In this document: one piece after another, positions 21,890 to 33,689 of the stretch | How positions within the stretch are numbered: the stretch's first letter is position 1 | How the letters are laid out: the number at the start of each line of letters is the position of its first letter | Source: Raffaelea ambrosiae | Lineage: Eukaryota; Ascomycota; Sordariomycetes; Ophiostomatales; Ophiostomataceae | Length of the DNA: 64,000 nucleotides | Direction of reading: 5' to 3' | NCBI GenBank assembly: GCA_002778195.1 | Contig: PCDI01000002.1 | Location: 2,166,859 to 2,230,858, forward strand | Notes under the pieces: model-generated | Told to the model about the DNA's origin: nothing | The model's input: the letters and a program-made list of their open reading frames with translations, nothing else | The model's database searches: none | Translations under genes and position numbers: made by a program

Positions 21890-24793
21890 CTAGATGTCAA
21901 GCAATCCTTCGCGAAGCGCTTCCTGGTCGATATCATCGGCATGTACTCTGCTGGGCGCTCCACGGCGTTGGTGGGCAGCCCAATACTCCATAAAGCCAGG
22001 AATGGCACCGGGCTGGTTGATGCCCGGGGAGCGCAGAACATCTCTGTCTGACAGGGCTTTGGCTTTGGTCGCAGCTATTTGCCTGCTCTGTACCTTGGCA
22101 CTCGCGTTCTTCAAAGCGGCGGCAGCAGCAGTAGCAGCCGCGGAGTTGATGTCCTCGCCGGACTGCGATCCGATCGTTGCAGTGCTCTCCGATACAGCAG
22201 ATGCGGCGCTACTAGTGACAGTGCCGGCATCCGTCACTGACGCAGACGCAGGAGCTGCATTCGCCGACGCCTCGTCCTCTGCTTCTTCGGACACTGGCGC
22301 TGGAGCTGTGTTGGCACCACCCCATGGCCGCCATGCAACAAGCTTGCCCAATCTTCGCACAGGTGCGGAAGGTGCAGCGGTCGCCTGTGTGCTGCTGAGA
22401 GATGCCGGTGACAGAGTGCCAAAGTTAGATCTGACCTTTGGCGGGGGCATGCCCTGAGAGAGCCTATCTCGCAGGAGCGTATGGCTCGCAGGCAGACCGC
22501 TGCCAGCCTTGGACATAACCGGCCGAGCGGTAATGGAACTGACACCAATGTCCGCCAGAGACGTGCCAAGCGGCTGCAGAATTAGCTGGCTAGGACGTGA
22601 TTTGAGTGTGTGAATATCCAATCCCCCGTGCAGGGAGATAATGGACTCGTGCGAGACTGCCCTGTGCAGCGGCCGGTGCATGCCAGCTCTAGCAAACGAT
22701 GGTGGGTCGTCCTTGATAGCAGTAGCAACACTGTCGATGCTCTGAAACGATGTTTCAAGCGTCGGAGTCGGTGTAGTGGCCTCGGGTGTTACAGAATCGT
22801 CTGCACCGGTCGTGCTTGACGCAAGGTCGGGAGCATCGTCCTCGGATTCTGCCGGCGTTGTGGCTGGCGTGGATTCGTCGACCTCCATAATCGGATGAGG
22901 TGGCTGTTGGGCTTGATCCAGAGATGTTGACAGATTCAGAGGCGGTGGGAAGCCGCAAACAGCTGAGGCATCCAGGCTGGAGGAGATATGGCTGCTAGCC
23001 CGCCATGGCGGGGACATGGGGTCAACGCTTGTTGTGGGGGAAGCAGGCACAGAAAACTCAGACAGGCCTGTCCGGTCGAAGATAGAGTTGCGCGGATTTG
23101 TGCGCGGAGAGCTGGGCACAGAGGACATGGCCATCTCAGACGGTTGGTCAGAAAAGACGGACCAGCGGTTTGATGGGACGGTGGACACTGAATCCCGGCT
23201 GATGTGGCGCGACGGGGCGCGCTGAGATGGGCTGCCAGTTCCAGGCGCAGACGACGCAATGTCCTGGTAGTAGACGCTCTGCGAGCGCGAGAGAGGTGTT
23301 GTCGGAACAGTTACGGGAGGCGTAAAAACGTTTGGGGTGAGGCTGAGACGCTTCTTCTTGGTCCTCTTGACCTCGGCCCTCTTGCTGTTCGCGACGTGGT
23401 AGTGGTGGTGAATGTGGAGCTCCTGGGAGGACGACGGCGTGTGTCGGTTCGTCTGCGGGGTGCTTGGGGCCGTCGAGTGTGAGCAAGGGGTCTGCGGAGA
23501 CACGGGGGCTCCCCCAGAAGGCTCTGGCAAGGCATCGGTGCCCAGCTCAGCCCGCAGCGTCGAAGCGGCGCTGGCGTCGGTCTCGGCCAGTGGCTGGTGG
23601 AACATCAGCTGGTCGCGCAGCGCCTGGATCTCGTCGTTGGAATTCATGAGCATCTCGCGGAGCTCGGCGATGCCCAGCTGCAGATTTGCGTTGTCTTGAA
23701 GCAGGTCGCGCACAAAATGGGAGACCACGCCGCTGCCACCACCGCTGCTTCGATCCTGCAGCGACTTGGCTGCCGCAGCACCCTTGAGTCGGCCCGCGGC
23801 CGTGTTGAGCTCACGCTCGACGGCACGCTGGCGCTCAATGCGGCCCATGATTTCCATATGCCGTTCGCGGTCTTCACGGGCCTCCTTCTCCATCCTTTCC
23901 AGCTGGTATTGCAGATCGGCAATGCCACGCTCGGCACGTTTCCACCGCTGGATCGCGGACCTGGCCTCGGACTCGGACGTGATCAGGTTGCTCTGCAGCA
24001 GGGCCTGCTCAGCTTCGAGGGCGACCAGGTGTCGTTCCATGTCTTCGGCGCGTTCGTCTGCGCCTTCGAGCCGCCGGATGATCATCTGCGAGGACTGCAG
24101 GGTGGCCTCGAGCATCTGAATCCGCGTGTCGGAGTCGGTAACGCTGGTGTTGAGTGTCTCGAGCTGGTCGAGTAGGGCTCGGTTCTCCTCGATCTTGCGG
24201 GCATTTTCGGCTTCGAGCTCTTTCTTGTCCATCTCGAGCCTCCCAATACGGTCGACGAGTTCGGTGCGGTCGCGTTCAGCATCGGCCATGTAGGCTTCGT
24301 GGCGCTCGAGGAGGGACTGGAGGAGGGGCACAAGGTCAGTGACGTGCTGATATATCGCAGTGAGGCACAATGGTGCTTAGCATGAGAGAAACACTGTGAC
24401 TATTCGCAGCATAGCGCCGGCAGCGAGAGGGTTTTTCCTCTTTGCATTCCAGCAGTAGGGTGCGTGGAATATGTGCTTGGCTTGGCCATACACGTTCGCA
24501 ACAAGAGGGCAAACGCGATATGCCGGGGCTAGTCTTACCTGTCCAAGTTTCGCGGCTGTCTGGACATCCTTCTCAACGCTCTCCAGCACGGAGCAGTTGT
24601 GCTCGAGAAACACACAGCCCGTCTGTCCACAGCAGCAGCGCAGCGCCGCCAGAGGCGGCTGGTTCATGGGAATCATAGCCATCGTTGGTGCAGGGGCATC
24701 ACGGAGGGAAGCAGTGCCGTTGCCGTTCTTGTTGTCGAGTGGTGGTCGTCTGCGGTCGGCGTCGCGCCGCAGCTTCGCATACGGGTCGCTCAT
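21890..24793 (-). CDS. Conserved fungal coiled-coil protein with Cys cluster
   Basis: Exons 24793-24539 and 24316-21890 total 2682 nt, giving 893 residues; the intron 24317-24538 (donor gtaaga, acceptor ctccag) is long at 222 bp. The splice yields TAAKLGQSLLERHEAYM. A small Cys cluster (C53-C55, C60, C67) precedes a long heptad-rich coiled coil (about residues 85-300: DRTELVDRIGRLEMDKKELE and onward). The remainder is disordered and Ser/Pro-rich, with a striking LHIHHHYHV motif followed by KRTKKKR, and many SP/TP sites. The C-terminus is conserved-looking (GFMEYWAAHQRR). I do not recognise a characterised ortholog; a cytoskeletal or spindle-pole scaffold is possible but unproven. Confidence 0.8.
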
Positions 24794-26434
24794 GTCTGCA
24801 ACCCAGAAGCCCTGCTCAGGCAGAGAGCAACAGGAATGCGAGGTTGACCAGAACAAAAGATGCTGACGTCGAGAAGAACATACTTGAGGGGGGCAGAGAT
24901 AAGGCAAGCGGGCCAAATACAAACAAGGAAAAAGAAAACACAAAAAGTATAGAAAAAAGGAAAGCACAAGAAAAAAAAGAAAATTCACGGGAAGCCCCAG
25001 TGGTATGGAGTCTCGTGGTAGCAATGCCCACTATTTGGCGAGTTGGGCATCAGCAGAACGGGTCCTTCGATCAAAACAAAGCGACAACTAACGGCTGCCA
25101 ATACTTTGTGCCTCCGCTTCGAGAAACGGGGTCGGGCCACTGTGGAAATGAACGTGGTGGCAATAGTGAGGCCGGCGGAGATTTGGCGAGATTAGGACGC
25201 AGATGGTTTGCACGATAGTTATGTGCCGGGTTGGCGCGTTTATGTGGATGTGTGGGCAAGGAAGGAGTTATTAGCCCAAAGATGCCCAAAGGGCGACTGG
25301 TTCTCGTAAGATACTAGTAGTAACGCACGTGTCGCAGATATGTCGTCAGTGGGAGGTGCGACCAACGTGGGAGGTGCGACCAGGAGTCGTCCACAGGGGC
25401 AAGACCGGGCGGAAGTCTGAGGCAGACGAGGGTGTGAAAGGTGCAGCTGAAGTAGTATTCGTACACGCGAACAAAGAGCGTGTGAGCGCAATCACTCTGG
25501 CATTTGCGTCACCAGCTCGCCGTGTACAAATTTGTACTGTACGCACTACACTAGGTTAGAGCTACTTACAGATACATATAGCCCCTGCCCGCTATCGGAA
25601 CTAGTATGTTTGTGGAGTAGCCAGGGAAGGTGGGGGTGTTCTTGGGTGTTCTTGTTTGCTCTTACCCGCGTTCGCGTCACGACTGGTTGGCGGGCTGCCC
25701 CTCAGTATCTAGGTCGCCTTTCAGGCCGCCCATGTGCGATTCCCAGCGGCTGTGACTCTCCCCAGCCACCGATTTACAGCGTCCGACCACAGCATTTCAG
25801 GTTCATAGCAGCTGTGGCACTGTTTTATTGGCTGCCATCACTCTCTTTCTGAGACAAAGGACGGCTGCCCAAGGCAACCGAAGCAGAGGCAAGGAGCAGA
25901 CGACGACGAAGCAGGGATTCGCCCTGGCAAAAGAAAAATAACTGCATAATACGAGCAACGGGCTCAGCATATTGACTGGGTTCAGGTGTGTATTATTACC
26001 TGTTCTTGCTTTTTGCTCGCTGTTTTTGGCTGTTTGTTTCTGGGGCCAAGAATGGAGGCAAATTGCCCGCTGATAAGAGCGGGCGCCCAGCCGCACCTAC
26101 ATACATACTCGTAGTACTCGTACTATGTACATAGTAGTAAGATAGACAGTCACATTATTATGATGGGCCAGGTTAAGGTTTCTTTTTTTGTTTGTTCCCA
26201 CGCTGTGGGTGGCTCTTTCCATTCCGCATTATGAGGTATTCGGTGCTCACGGGTCATTTGGGATGACAAAGCAGAGAAGTCATGGCATCGGGAGGAGAAA
26301 TATATCGCATCTCGCATCCCGAGAAACCCAAAAAAGTAGGGATTCGGTTCCTCCCTCGCCATGTGCGCGTGTGTCTTCCAACTCGAAACCGGAAGCCCCA
26401 CAATCCTAACCGTTCAAATGCGTGGACTGGATAG
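24794..26434. promoter_or_regulatory. 1.6 kb promoter/intergenic region
   Basis: Upstream of the coiled-coil gene and downstream of the AIF gene, both on the minus strand. A- and AG-rich at 24900-25000. A 16 bp perfect palindrome lies at 26121-26136. No coding sequence is supported. Confidence 0.5.
26121..26136. repeat. 16 bp perfect palindrome
   Basis: tactatgtacatagta equals its own reverse complement and sits in a tac/gta-rich stretch (26101-26142). It could be a dimeric protein site or simply low-complexity sequence. Confidence 0.6.
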
Positions 26435-28412
26435 TCACGCAAGTTTGACCGTGAGCACGTCTAAACCGCCAGTCAGCTGGCTCTTGGTCGGCATCTTGCC
26501 CAAATTTATCAGCTCTGCGCTCTGGACCATGACCGGATCCTTGCCCATGGTGGCCACGGCGACGACCGTCTCACCCTTGGTGTAGAAAGCCGCCCAAGAC
26601 CCCTCGTCAAGGCTGCCCTGAATCATGATGTCGTCAAAGCCGGTAACGGCCGTGTTGCCGCAGTACCGGAGCTGGGCCGCGAGTGCGGACCAGAAGACCG
26701 GCGTAAAGGACTTCTTGGTCGAGGCTGCTGACTTGGGGTTGGCAATGTGCTGCGCAGCAATGCGGCCAGCCTTCTGTGCCACGTTCCAGTGCTCAATGCG
26801 CACAGGCTTGCCTTCGCTGCCTGGTCCGTAATACGGGTACTTGGCAATGTCGCCAACGGCGTACACGTCCGAGAGTCCGGCCACGGCAAAGGTCTCGTCC
26901 GTTTTGATCGAGCCGTCCTGTTCCAGGGTAACGGCGCTGTTTCCGCGGAGGTACTCAGTGGCCGGGGCGACACCGACACCAAGGATCACGAGGTCGGCCT
27001 CCAGGCGAGTGCCGTCTTTCAGCAGCACGGCGCCGACCTTGGTAGCGTCTGCGGCCGATGAGGTGGCCTTGTCGACTGATGCTGACAGGTAGAATTTGAC
27101 GCCGCCGTTTTCGAGACCCTTCTGAGCGGCAGAGCCGACCTTCTCGCCCAGCACACGCTCAAGCGGCACCTTTTCCATGCCGATCACAGAGACATCGTGG
27201 TTCTTGGCCATGGCGTTGGCGACTTCCATGCCGATAAACGAGGAGCCAACAATGACGACCTTCTTCTTCTCGGACCCATCGCCCAGAACAGCCACAATTT
27301 TCGCCACGTCGTGCACATTGCGCAGGGTGAAGATGTTGCCAAGCGTCTTGAAGCCCTCCAGCGGCAGCGTCCGTGCTGTGCCGCCAGTGGCCAGAACGAG
27401 TTTAGTGTAGGGGACACTGCTGCCTTGTTCGGTTGTGACTGTCTTGCCAGCAAAGTCGATTCCTGTAACCGTATCGTACACGATAGAAACACTGCCTTCA
27501 TCGAACCAGCTCTGATCGCGCAACTGCACTTTGGTCGGGTCGGAGGGCAGGGCCTTGGACAGCTTAGGCCGGTCAATCGGTAGGTAGCCCTCGGCCGAGA
27601 TGATCGTGATGCTGCCGACGTAGCCTTTCTGGCGCAGGGTTTCGACAGCACCAATGCCGCCTGAGCCACCACCGACAATGACAACCTTCTCATCTGCCTT
27701 GGCTGTGGCACACTTGAAGTTGGGCTTCCGGCGGCCAGCCTTGATGGTCTCCTTGTCGCCCGAGATGTATACCGCGCCGTCGCGCTCAGTGACCTGGAAG
27801 GTGGGCAAATAGTCTAATGCCGGTGCATCCTCGACGTCGCCCGTTTTTGCGTTGAAGCACGCTGGCCTGTTAGTGCAGGCTCATGATAGGGAACAAAATC
27901 TTCCAAGGGGAACATCTTCAAAACGAGCAAGACGGGACGAATCACACACCTCCGTGCCAAGGGCAGGTGAGGCGGCCGTCCTGAGTGAGAACGCCTTTGA
28001 CCAGCGGTGCACCATAGTGAGTGCACTTTGGACCAACCGCCTGAATCGTTCCGGCAGCGTTGACGAGCAACACCTTGGCTTCGTCGAGGCCCTCGACTTC
28101 AACTTCCTGCTTCTCGCCAGGCTTCAGCGAGAGCGAAGTAACGGCCTTGAGCTTGTAGTCGACCATAGTGCGAGGAGAGTTGGAAAAATAACGTGCCTGT
28201 GGTGCGGACCGTCGAGAACTGAATGGTTTTGGGAAAGACTGGGTAACAGAACGAGGTGACAGCCAAAACGACTTTGACTTCGTTTGGATTGGACGACAAA
28301 AGGCAGCAGCTGGGGCACAATTCACAAGAAGACGTGGGCTCAACGGGCGATAAGAGCAATTCGAGACGACGAAATGGATGTGAAACAAGTCACGGAGGGA
28401 TTGATGGCCCAT
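26435..28412 (-). CDS. aif1: Rieske-containing AIF-like NAD(P)H oxidoreductase
   Basis: Exons 28412-27950 and 27861-26435 total 1890 nt, giving 629 residues. The first exon ends inside the Rieske motif: CTHYGAPL...CPWHG joins ACFNAKTGDVEDAPALD across intron 27862-27949, supplying Cys/His pairs at about 130/132 and 150/153. The rest is a FAD/NAD(H) pyridine-nucleotide disulfide oxidoreductase: VVIVGGGSGGIGA, a second Rossmann motif VVIVGSSFIGMEVA and the FAD-site VYAVGDIA. This fused form is the fungal/AIFM3-like apoptosis-inducing-factor type. The N-terminal 82 residues are basic and almost free of acidic residues, with RYFS near the end, like a mitochondrial presequence. An internal ATG at 28166 (MVDYKLK) would give a 547-residue protein without it. 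Confidence 0.9.
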
Positions 28413-30068
28413 TGGGCTCAGATTTATCAGCGACGAAGACGACCTGGCCAGCAGGGCAAGTTCGTTCTTTACAAAAAGGCGACTGTGCCATTCTAGGAGA
28501 AGGACGACCCCCAGCGAGCGGGCGGCCACAGCAGCTGTGCCGTGTCGAGGCCAGGGCCAGAAAGAGCTATGGACAGCGGGAAAGGGCCTGGGATGGGGGC
28601 AGAAAACGCCAGTGAGCCAGAAAATAGCAAGCAGACAGCCGCCCAATCTACACGGAAAGCATTGCAGACACGCCATCGACAGGATGGCTCTGCGGGGCGG
28701 TGGGTGCGTAATGGCCCATTGTGAGCGATCTGACTGGCCCAGTGGTCAGATTGCCTGGACACAGGGGCGGACGGCGTGCATGTGACGACATGGAAGGCGC
28801 CCTGTAGTGTGTGCTGTGCGGTATTGGTGGTGATCCGTTCGAGATAGAGCTCTGTATCTCTGGAGCTCCATGGCGGGGTAGCCAATGAGTGCAGTGGTGA
28901 TTACGGCGCGCCCCACGTGACGTCAGCGCAGTCTGGGTAGTTAATACCAGTCTCCCCGTAAACCAAACACGCCTGACGAGCCTTCCCGGGCTGCGTCAAC
29001 GGTCGCCAAGGGCATGCTGTGGTCTGCCGGCAGGTCTAGTTCGCCCGCTGTCCGTCCCGTTGTGATGTCCCGAGTCCGGGCACAGCTCCACTTCTGAGGA
29101 GGCTCCTGTGGCGATTCTCACGTATCTCACTGCCGTGCATTGCACAGCCTCGCGGAAGTCTACAGTCGACGAGTCGACAGTTGTGCAATTCTGAAACGAG
29201 CAGGCAGCTTACATATCTGGCAGTCGCCATGATGTTTGCAGCTTCGTTGCAAGCATTCTACACAATCATCGGGTGTTGCCGTCGGGCGCGTCGGGTGTGG
29301 TGATGCTCGCAAAGGTTCTCGTTTCCAGGAGCCAGCTTGGAGTCACGCAACAGCCTCCTCCTGGAACAATTATTGCCAGAAAATTTGGCGAGGCTTCCTT
29401 GTGCCGATTGGACCGGTGGCAGCTTACAGCCAAATGTCTCCTGGATCTACAAGTGCTGGCCACATTTCTCATCGTGAACGTCTGGAAACAATGGTCGCAT
29501 TCCAAATGTAAAATGCAATGAAAGGAAGGAAAGAAAGAAAAGACAGCATGACAACTGAGCGTTCCAGAACAGCCAGAAGCTCGAAGATGTGTGTTAGCAC
29601 GGCGATGCATTCGCCCTCGTCGCGCACAGGTGCTGTGCCGCGGCCCGCATGCTAAAGTGGCAGCTGCTTTTCTCCAGGGATAAGCCGTCCGAGCTTCGTC
29701 CGTCCATCGGCCGAATGTCGCTGACATATCGCCGCCTGCGCCCCTCTTATACGCAAAGCCCCAAGGACTGTCTTGGAGATGTCAGCTCTCAGAAACACAA
29801 CAGAAGAGACAGGAAAAAAGAAAGGAGCAGTTACGAGATATCCGTCTATTATACTTTCTGCATCCGTGCTGCATTTGCATGCTCGGTGGCTGTCGGTGTC
29901 ACCAGCTTTCTTCGTCCGCGAAGTTCGGCCGACTTTAGACCACCTTTTCCCCGCCAGTCCGTCTTTCCGCCCATATTCCACTGCAGCAACCCCTCTCTCC
30001 CTGCTTCCCCGGACCAATTGCCGGTCTCTGGTAGTGTACTCTTAGCTGGCCGAGAGAGAATACTCGCC
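28413..30068. promoter_or_regulatory. Divergent 1.65 kb spacer aif1 / Zn2Cys6 factor
   Basis: Lies between divergent starts at 28412 (-) and 30069 (+), so it holds two promoters and probably long 5' UTRs. Open frames such as 29266-29727 (-) have atypical composition and no motif. I see no RNA gene. Confidence 0.5.
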
Positions 30069-32989
30069 ATGCTCAGCCAATCAGCAAGCGCAGAGGCCGA
30101 GGCAAGGCGTCGGAAGGTCCGCAAGGGCACCCATAGCTGCTGGGAGTGTAAGTGGCCCCTGCTCAACTTTGCACTTCGGCATCTTGTTCACCACGCTTAC
30201 AACGGCCCATAGGCCGCCGCCGCAAGATCCGCTGCCAGTATGCCTCTCCTGACGACGCCATCTGCATCGGCTGCCGGTCTCGCGGGTCCGCCTGCCGCAG
30301 CCAGGAGTTCGCCGACGAGGTCGTCGCTACAGCGCCTCCGGAGCGCAAGGTCACCCAGAGACTGGACCGTCTGGAGGCCATGATGGAGCGTTTGATGGAG
30401 CATGTTCTCACGACATCTTCGGGTGGTGACAAGTCCGGTGGCAGCACCAGTGCCCAGCCAGCCAGCGAACAACAGAAGGGCCCGGCGGCCTCATCGTCGA
30501 AGGCGAAGGATGCCTCCAAACCACCGAAAAAAGTGCATCTCTGTGTCGTTACCGGGCAGCCTATCTCTGACTCGGAAGATGGCATCACCATCGAGGAGGT
30601 GTACCGGGATCCTGCTGGTGCTGTAGCCCGCTCTTGCCCGAGAGCTGCTGCACAGGACAAGTATGGCTTTGATGTACTGGAAACGTCCAAGGCCGAGGAC
30701 ACGCCCGTGGCCACCCTCCTGGGCATCCAGGACACCCTCTCCCATACCTCACCACAGAACGGCTTCAGTCCCAGCACTCTGGAAAGCACGGTTGCTGCTG
30801 CTCATAGGAAGAACAGCAGTGCCAACGGGGCCAGTCCCGGGAGCTCGTATGACGATACCACCGGATCCACGATGGGATCGTCCTCCTCGCCAAGAAGTGC
30901 TGGCACGGGCACCACGGCAACAACGTCTTCGATTGCACTAACATCCGCCATAGCCGAAACGTCTGCTAGATATCGCCACCTCAGCTCCGTTCTCCACGGC
31001 ATGTTCCCTTCCCAGGAGGACATCGACGTCATTGCTAATGTGTCGGCCGCGTCTCACGTCGTGTCCTTGTTCCACACCGAGCATGATATCGTCCAGGGTC
31101 GGGGTGAGGTGCCGGAGAATCTGACATCCATTCCGCCTGCGGTTGGCCATCCGGCTGTGTTAGCCAGGCGTCTCCTGCAGTTGACGCTGTGCATGCAGCA
31201 GATGGCACCCTGCTTCCAGATGCAGCACAAGCTGCACCTGAAGGACCCCCTCCCTGAGACGATCAACCGCATCATTAGTCTGGTATCCCACACTGTGACA
31301 GCAGACGACGATCTAATCGGCAACGTTGAAGGCATCGAGTGCCTGGTGCTCATGGGCCAAGCCCAGGCCAACGCCGGCCACCTGCGCAAGGCCTGGTTGA
31401 CCTATCGTCGCGCCATGAGCCTCGCGCAGCTGATGGGCCTCGACCGCGGCAACACGCGCGCGCTCAAGTCGTGCTGTCCCAAATCGGACCCCAACAAACG
31501 CCCGACGCCGCAAGCCATCTGGTACCGCATCAATGCCTGCGACCGGTACGTTTCGATGCTGCTGGGCCTGCGGGCCGGCACCCCGTCAAAGGAAGATGGC
31601 AGCTTCAACCAGTCTGTCGATACGGACACGCCAGTGGAAAAACTCGGAAAGGCGCACGCCACCCTGACTGGGCGCATCATTGAGCGCAATCACAGCCGGG
31701 CACCCGCCGACGAGACGTACACGCTCACCAAGGCCATCGACGCCGAGCTGCAGGCGGCGACCACGAACGGCTTCGAGCCATCGTGGTGGGAACTGCCATC
31801 GTACGACCCGTATGCGCCGCCCGATTTCATCTACAGCGAAATTTCGCGCTCCATCCTGCAGACGACCCACTACGGCATGTTGATTCTGCTGCACATCCCC
31901 TACATGCTGCGCGGCGAGCACCCGGCCGCCACCGGTGCGGCTCTGGCGGCGGGACGCGGACAGGTCGGCGCACCCGTCCCGGACTGCACGCCCGACGTCG
32001 GTATCGGCTACAGTCAGTGGGTGTGCATGCGCTCGAGCCGGGCCGTGCTGCAGCGCTTCATCAACTTCCGCCTCGTCGTGAGCTCCGCCTTTTCATGCCG
32101 CCACATCGACTACGCCTCCCTCATTGCCGCCATGACGCTGATCCTGGGCTATCTGGGCCCACGCCCGGTGCCGAGCGCGTCGACAAGGACACACGATTTC
32201 TTTGACCACCAGCTGCACAAAGATCGCGCCATGGTCGAAAAGGTCATGGAGCGCATGCAAAATATTGGCAAGACCAACGATGACAAACTGTCGCGGGAGT
32301 CAGCAGCCACCATCCAGAAGCTGCTGCCCATTCTTGACCTAGTCGAGCGCAAGGCGAGCGACATGCCGTGCGTACCGACCATCAACAACGAACAAGACGA
32401 CGACGACAACGACGAGACCATGCATGTGCCCACTATGGCCGCCCCCAGTACTGGTTCTCCATTGCAAGACAACAGCCATAACAGCTTCCATGCCACGACG
32501 ACGACTGCACCCACATCGCCGGTTCGCCTCAACGTGCCCTACCTCGGCACCGTGAACATCAACCCCAGTGCGGCTACGACCATGGGAACAAGCGTAGCTG
32601 GCTCTGCAGCCCACTTGCACCACCAACCAACCGACATGCAACAGCCCAATCTACACCAGATTCAGACTTCGTTTGGCTCTTCAAACAATGGTACCCATCT
32701 CTCTCCGGATTCGGCTCACCTGTATAATCCCGTGACCCCTACCATCTTGGGTTGGCAAAACAACAATGTTGGACTGAACGGGACAATTCCAGATAATGCA
32801 GATTTCAATGCTATGCTGGTGGACTTTGATGCAGCCGCAGACACGTCTGGCATCTCGGTGTTTGGTAATTCACCTGCCTTCCCAGACACGACAGGAGCGT
32901 CAGACGACTGGGTGATGCAAGGTGTAGATACGACGTACTGGTCGTTGCTGAACGGTGGTGGTGTCGGCTTCGGCGGGCCGACAATGTGA
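30069..32989 (+). CDS. Zn(II)2Cys6 transcription factor
   Basis: Exons 30069-30147 and 30213-32989 total 2856 nt, giving 951 residues. The intron 30148-30212 (gtaagt...catag) splits the zinc cluster: GTHSCWEC joins RRRKIRCQYA, then CIGCRSRGSAC completes the six Cys. A basic/Leu segment (VTQRLDRLEAMMERLMEHV) follows as the likely dimerisation coil. The fungal-specific central domain runs through LVLMGQAQANAGHLRKAW, RRAMSLAQLMGL and WYRINACDRYVSMLLGL. The last about 250 residues are Asn/Thr/His-rich and probably activating. Its targets cannot be read from the sequence. The protein has no cluster-like neighbours and may be a global regulator. Confidence 0.92.
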
Positions 32990-33689
32990 AAGGATCCATG
33001 TGCCCGACAGTGTGTAAAGCGAGAAAGGATGTTGTGTTTTAATAGTTTTTAATAGTGTGGAATGTATGTTCTAGATCTTAATGAGTAATGTTACAGAAAA
33101 GAAGACAAAAGTTTTGAGTTCCGAGTTAAACTGAATTAAAATAAAGTAAAGCAAAATAAAGTGAGTGAAGTGAAAATTCAAAGAAACTACGTAAGGAATG
33201 TGAGGAAAAATTAAATCATTCAATTTCACAATCCCCACATGAAAACTCACAATTTTTGTAAATTGACATTTGATACAAAAGAGAAACCAAATAGACCGGT
33301 AAAATATACCTTGTAAACAAATCCTTTACGTTGCTTTCATTGAACATCATATTGTAAAGTCAAGACAGCCTTATCACGACGTCACATGATAGGACGTCAC
33401 TGCCCGCACGTATTATGCCTCGCCGTTTTAGCGGTAGCACACGGCACAATTTTGTTTCCTGCCATTGACGTCAAAACGTCTAGCGACCAACTGGACACAA
33501 ATTCCTCTAATTCTGACAACACAGCCCTTTGGACAATAAGCCTCCCCGATTTCTTGCAGTTTGGGCTTTTTTATTTTATTTTATTTTTTTTTGCTACCTA
33601 GTTTGGAGCCTGGCACAGACCAGAAGAGGCAGGGGCGAGAGGGGCAATCCCTCATTCGCGCCTTCCCCAAATAAACCCAGTTGCCCAAC
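32990..33689. other. A/T-rich spacer
   Basis: 700 bp. The part from about 33010 to 33360 is strikingly A/T-rich with repeated taaa/aataa words, unlike its GC-rich neighbours; it probably contains the 3' UTR and polyadenylation signals of the regulator. A T run at 33570-33592 precedes the next gene. No coding potential. Confidence 0.6.

Noticed and set aside
29266..29727. 153-codon minus-strand frame rich in Cys, His and Arg
   Set aside because: Composition is typical of non-coding DNA, there is no domain pattern, and it lies in a divergent promoter region.
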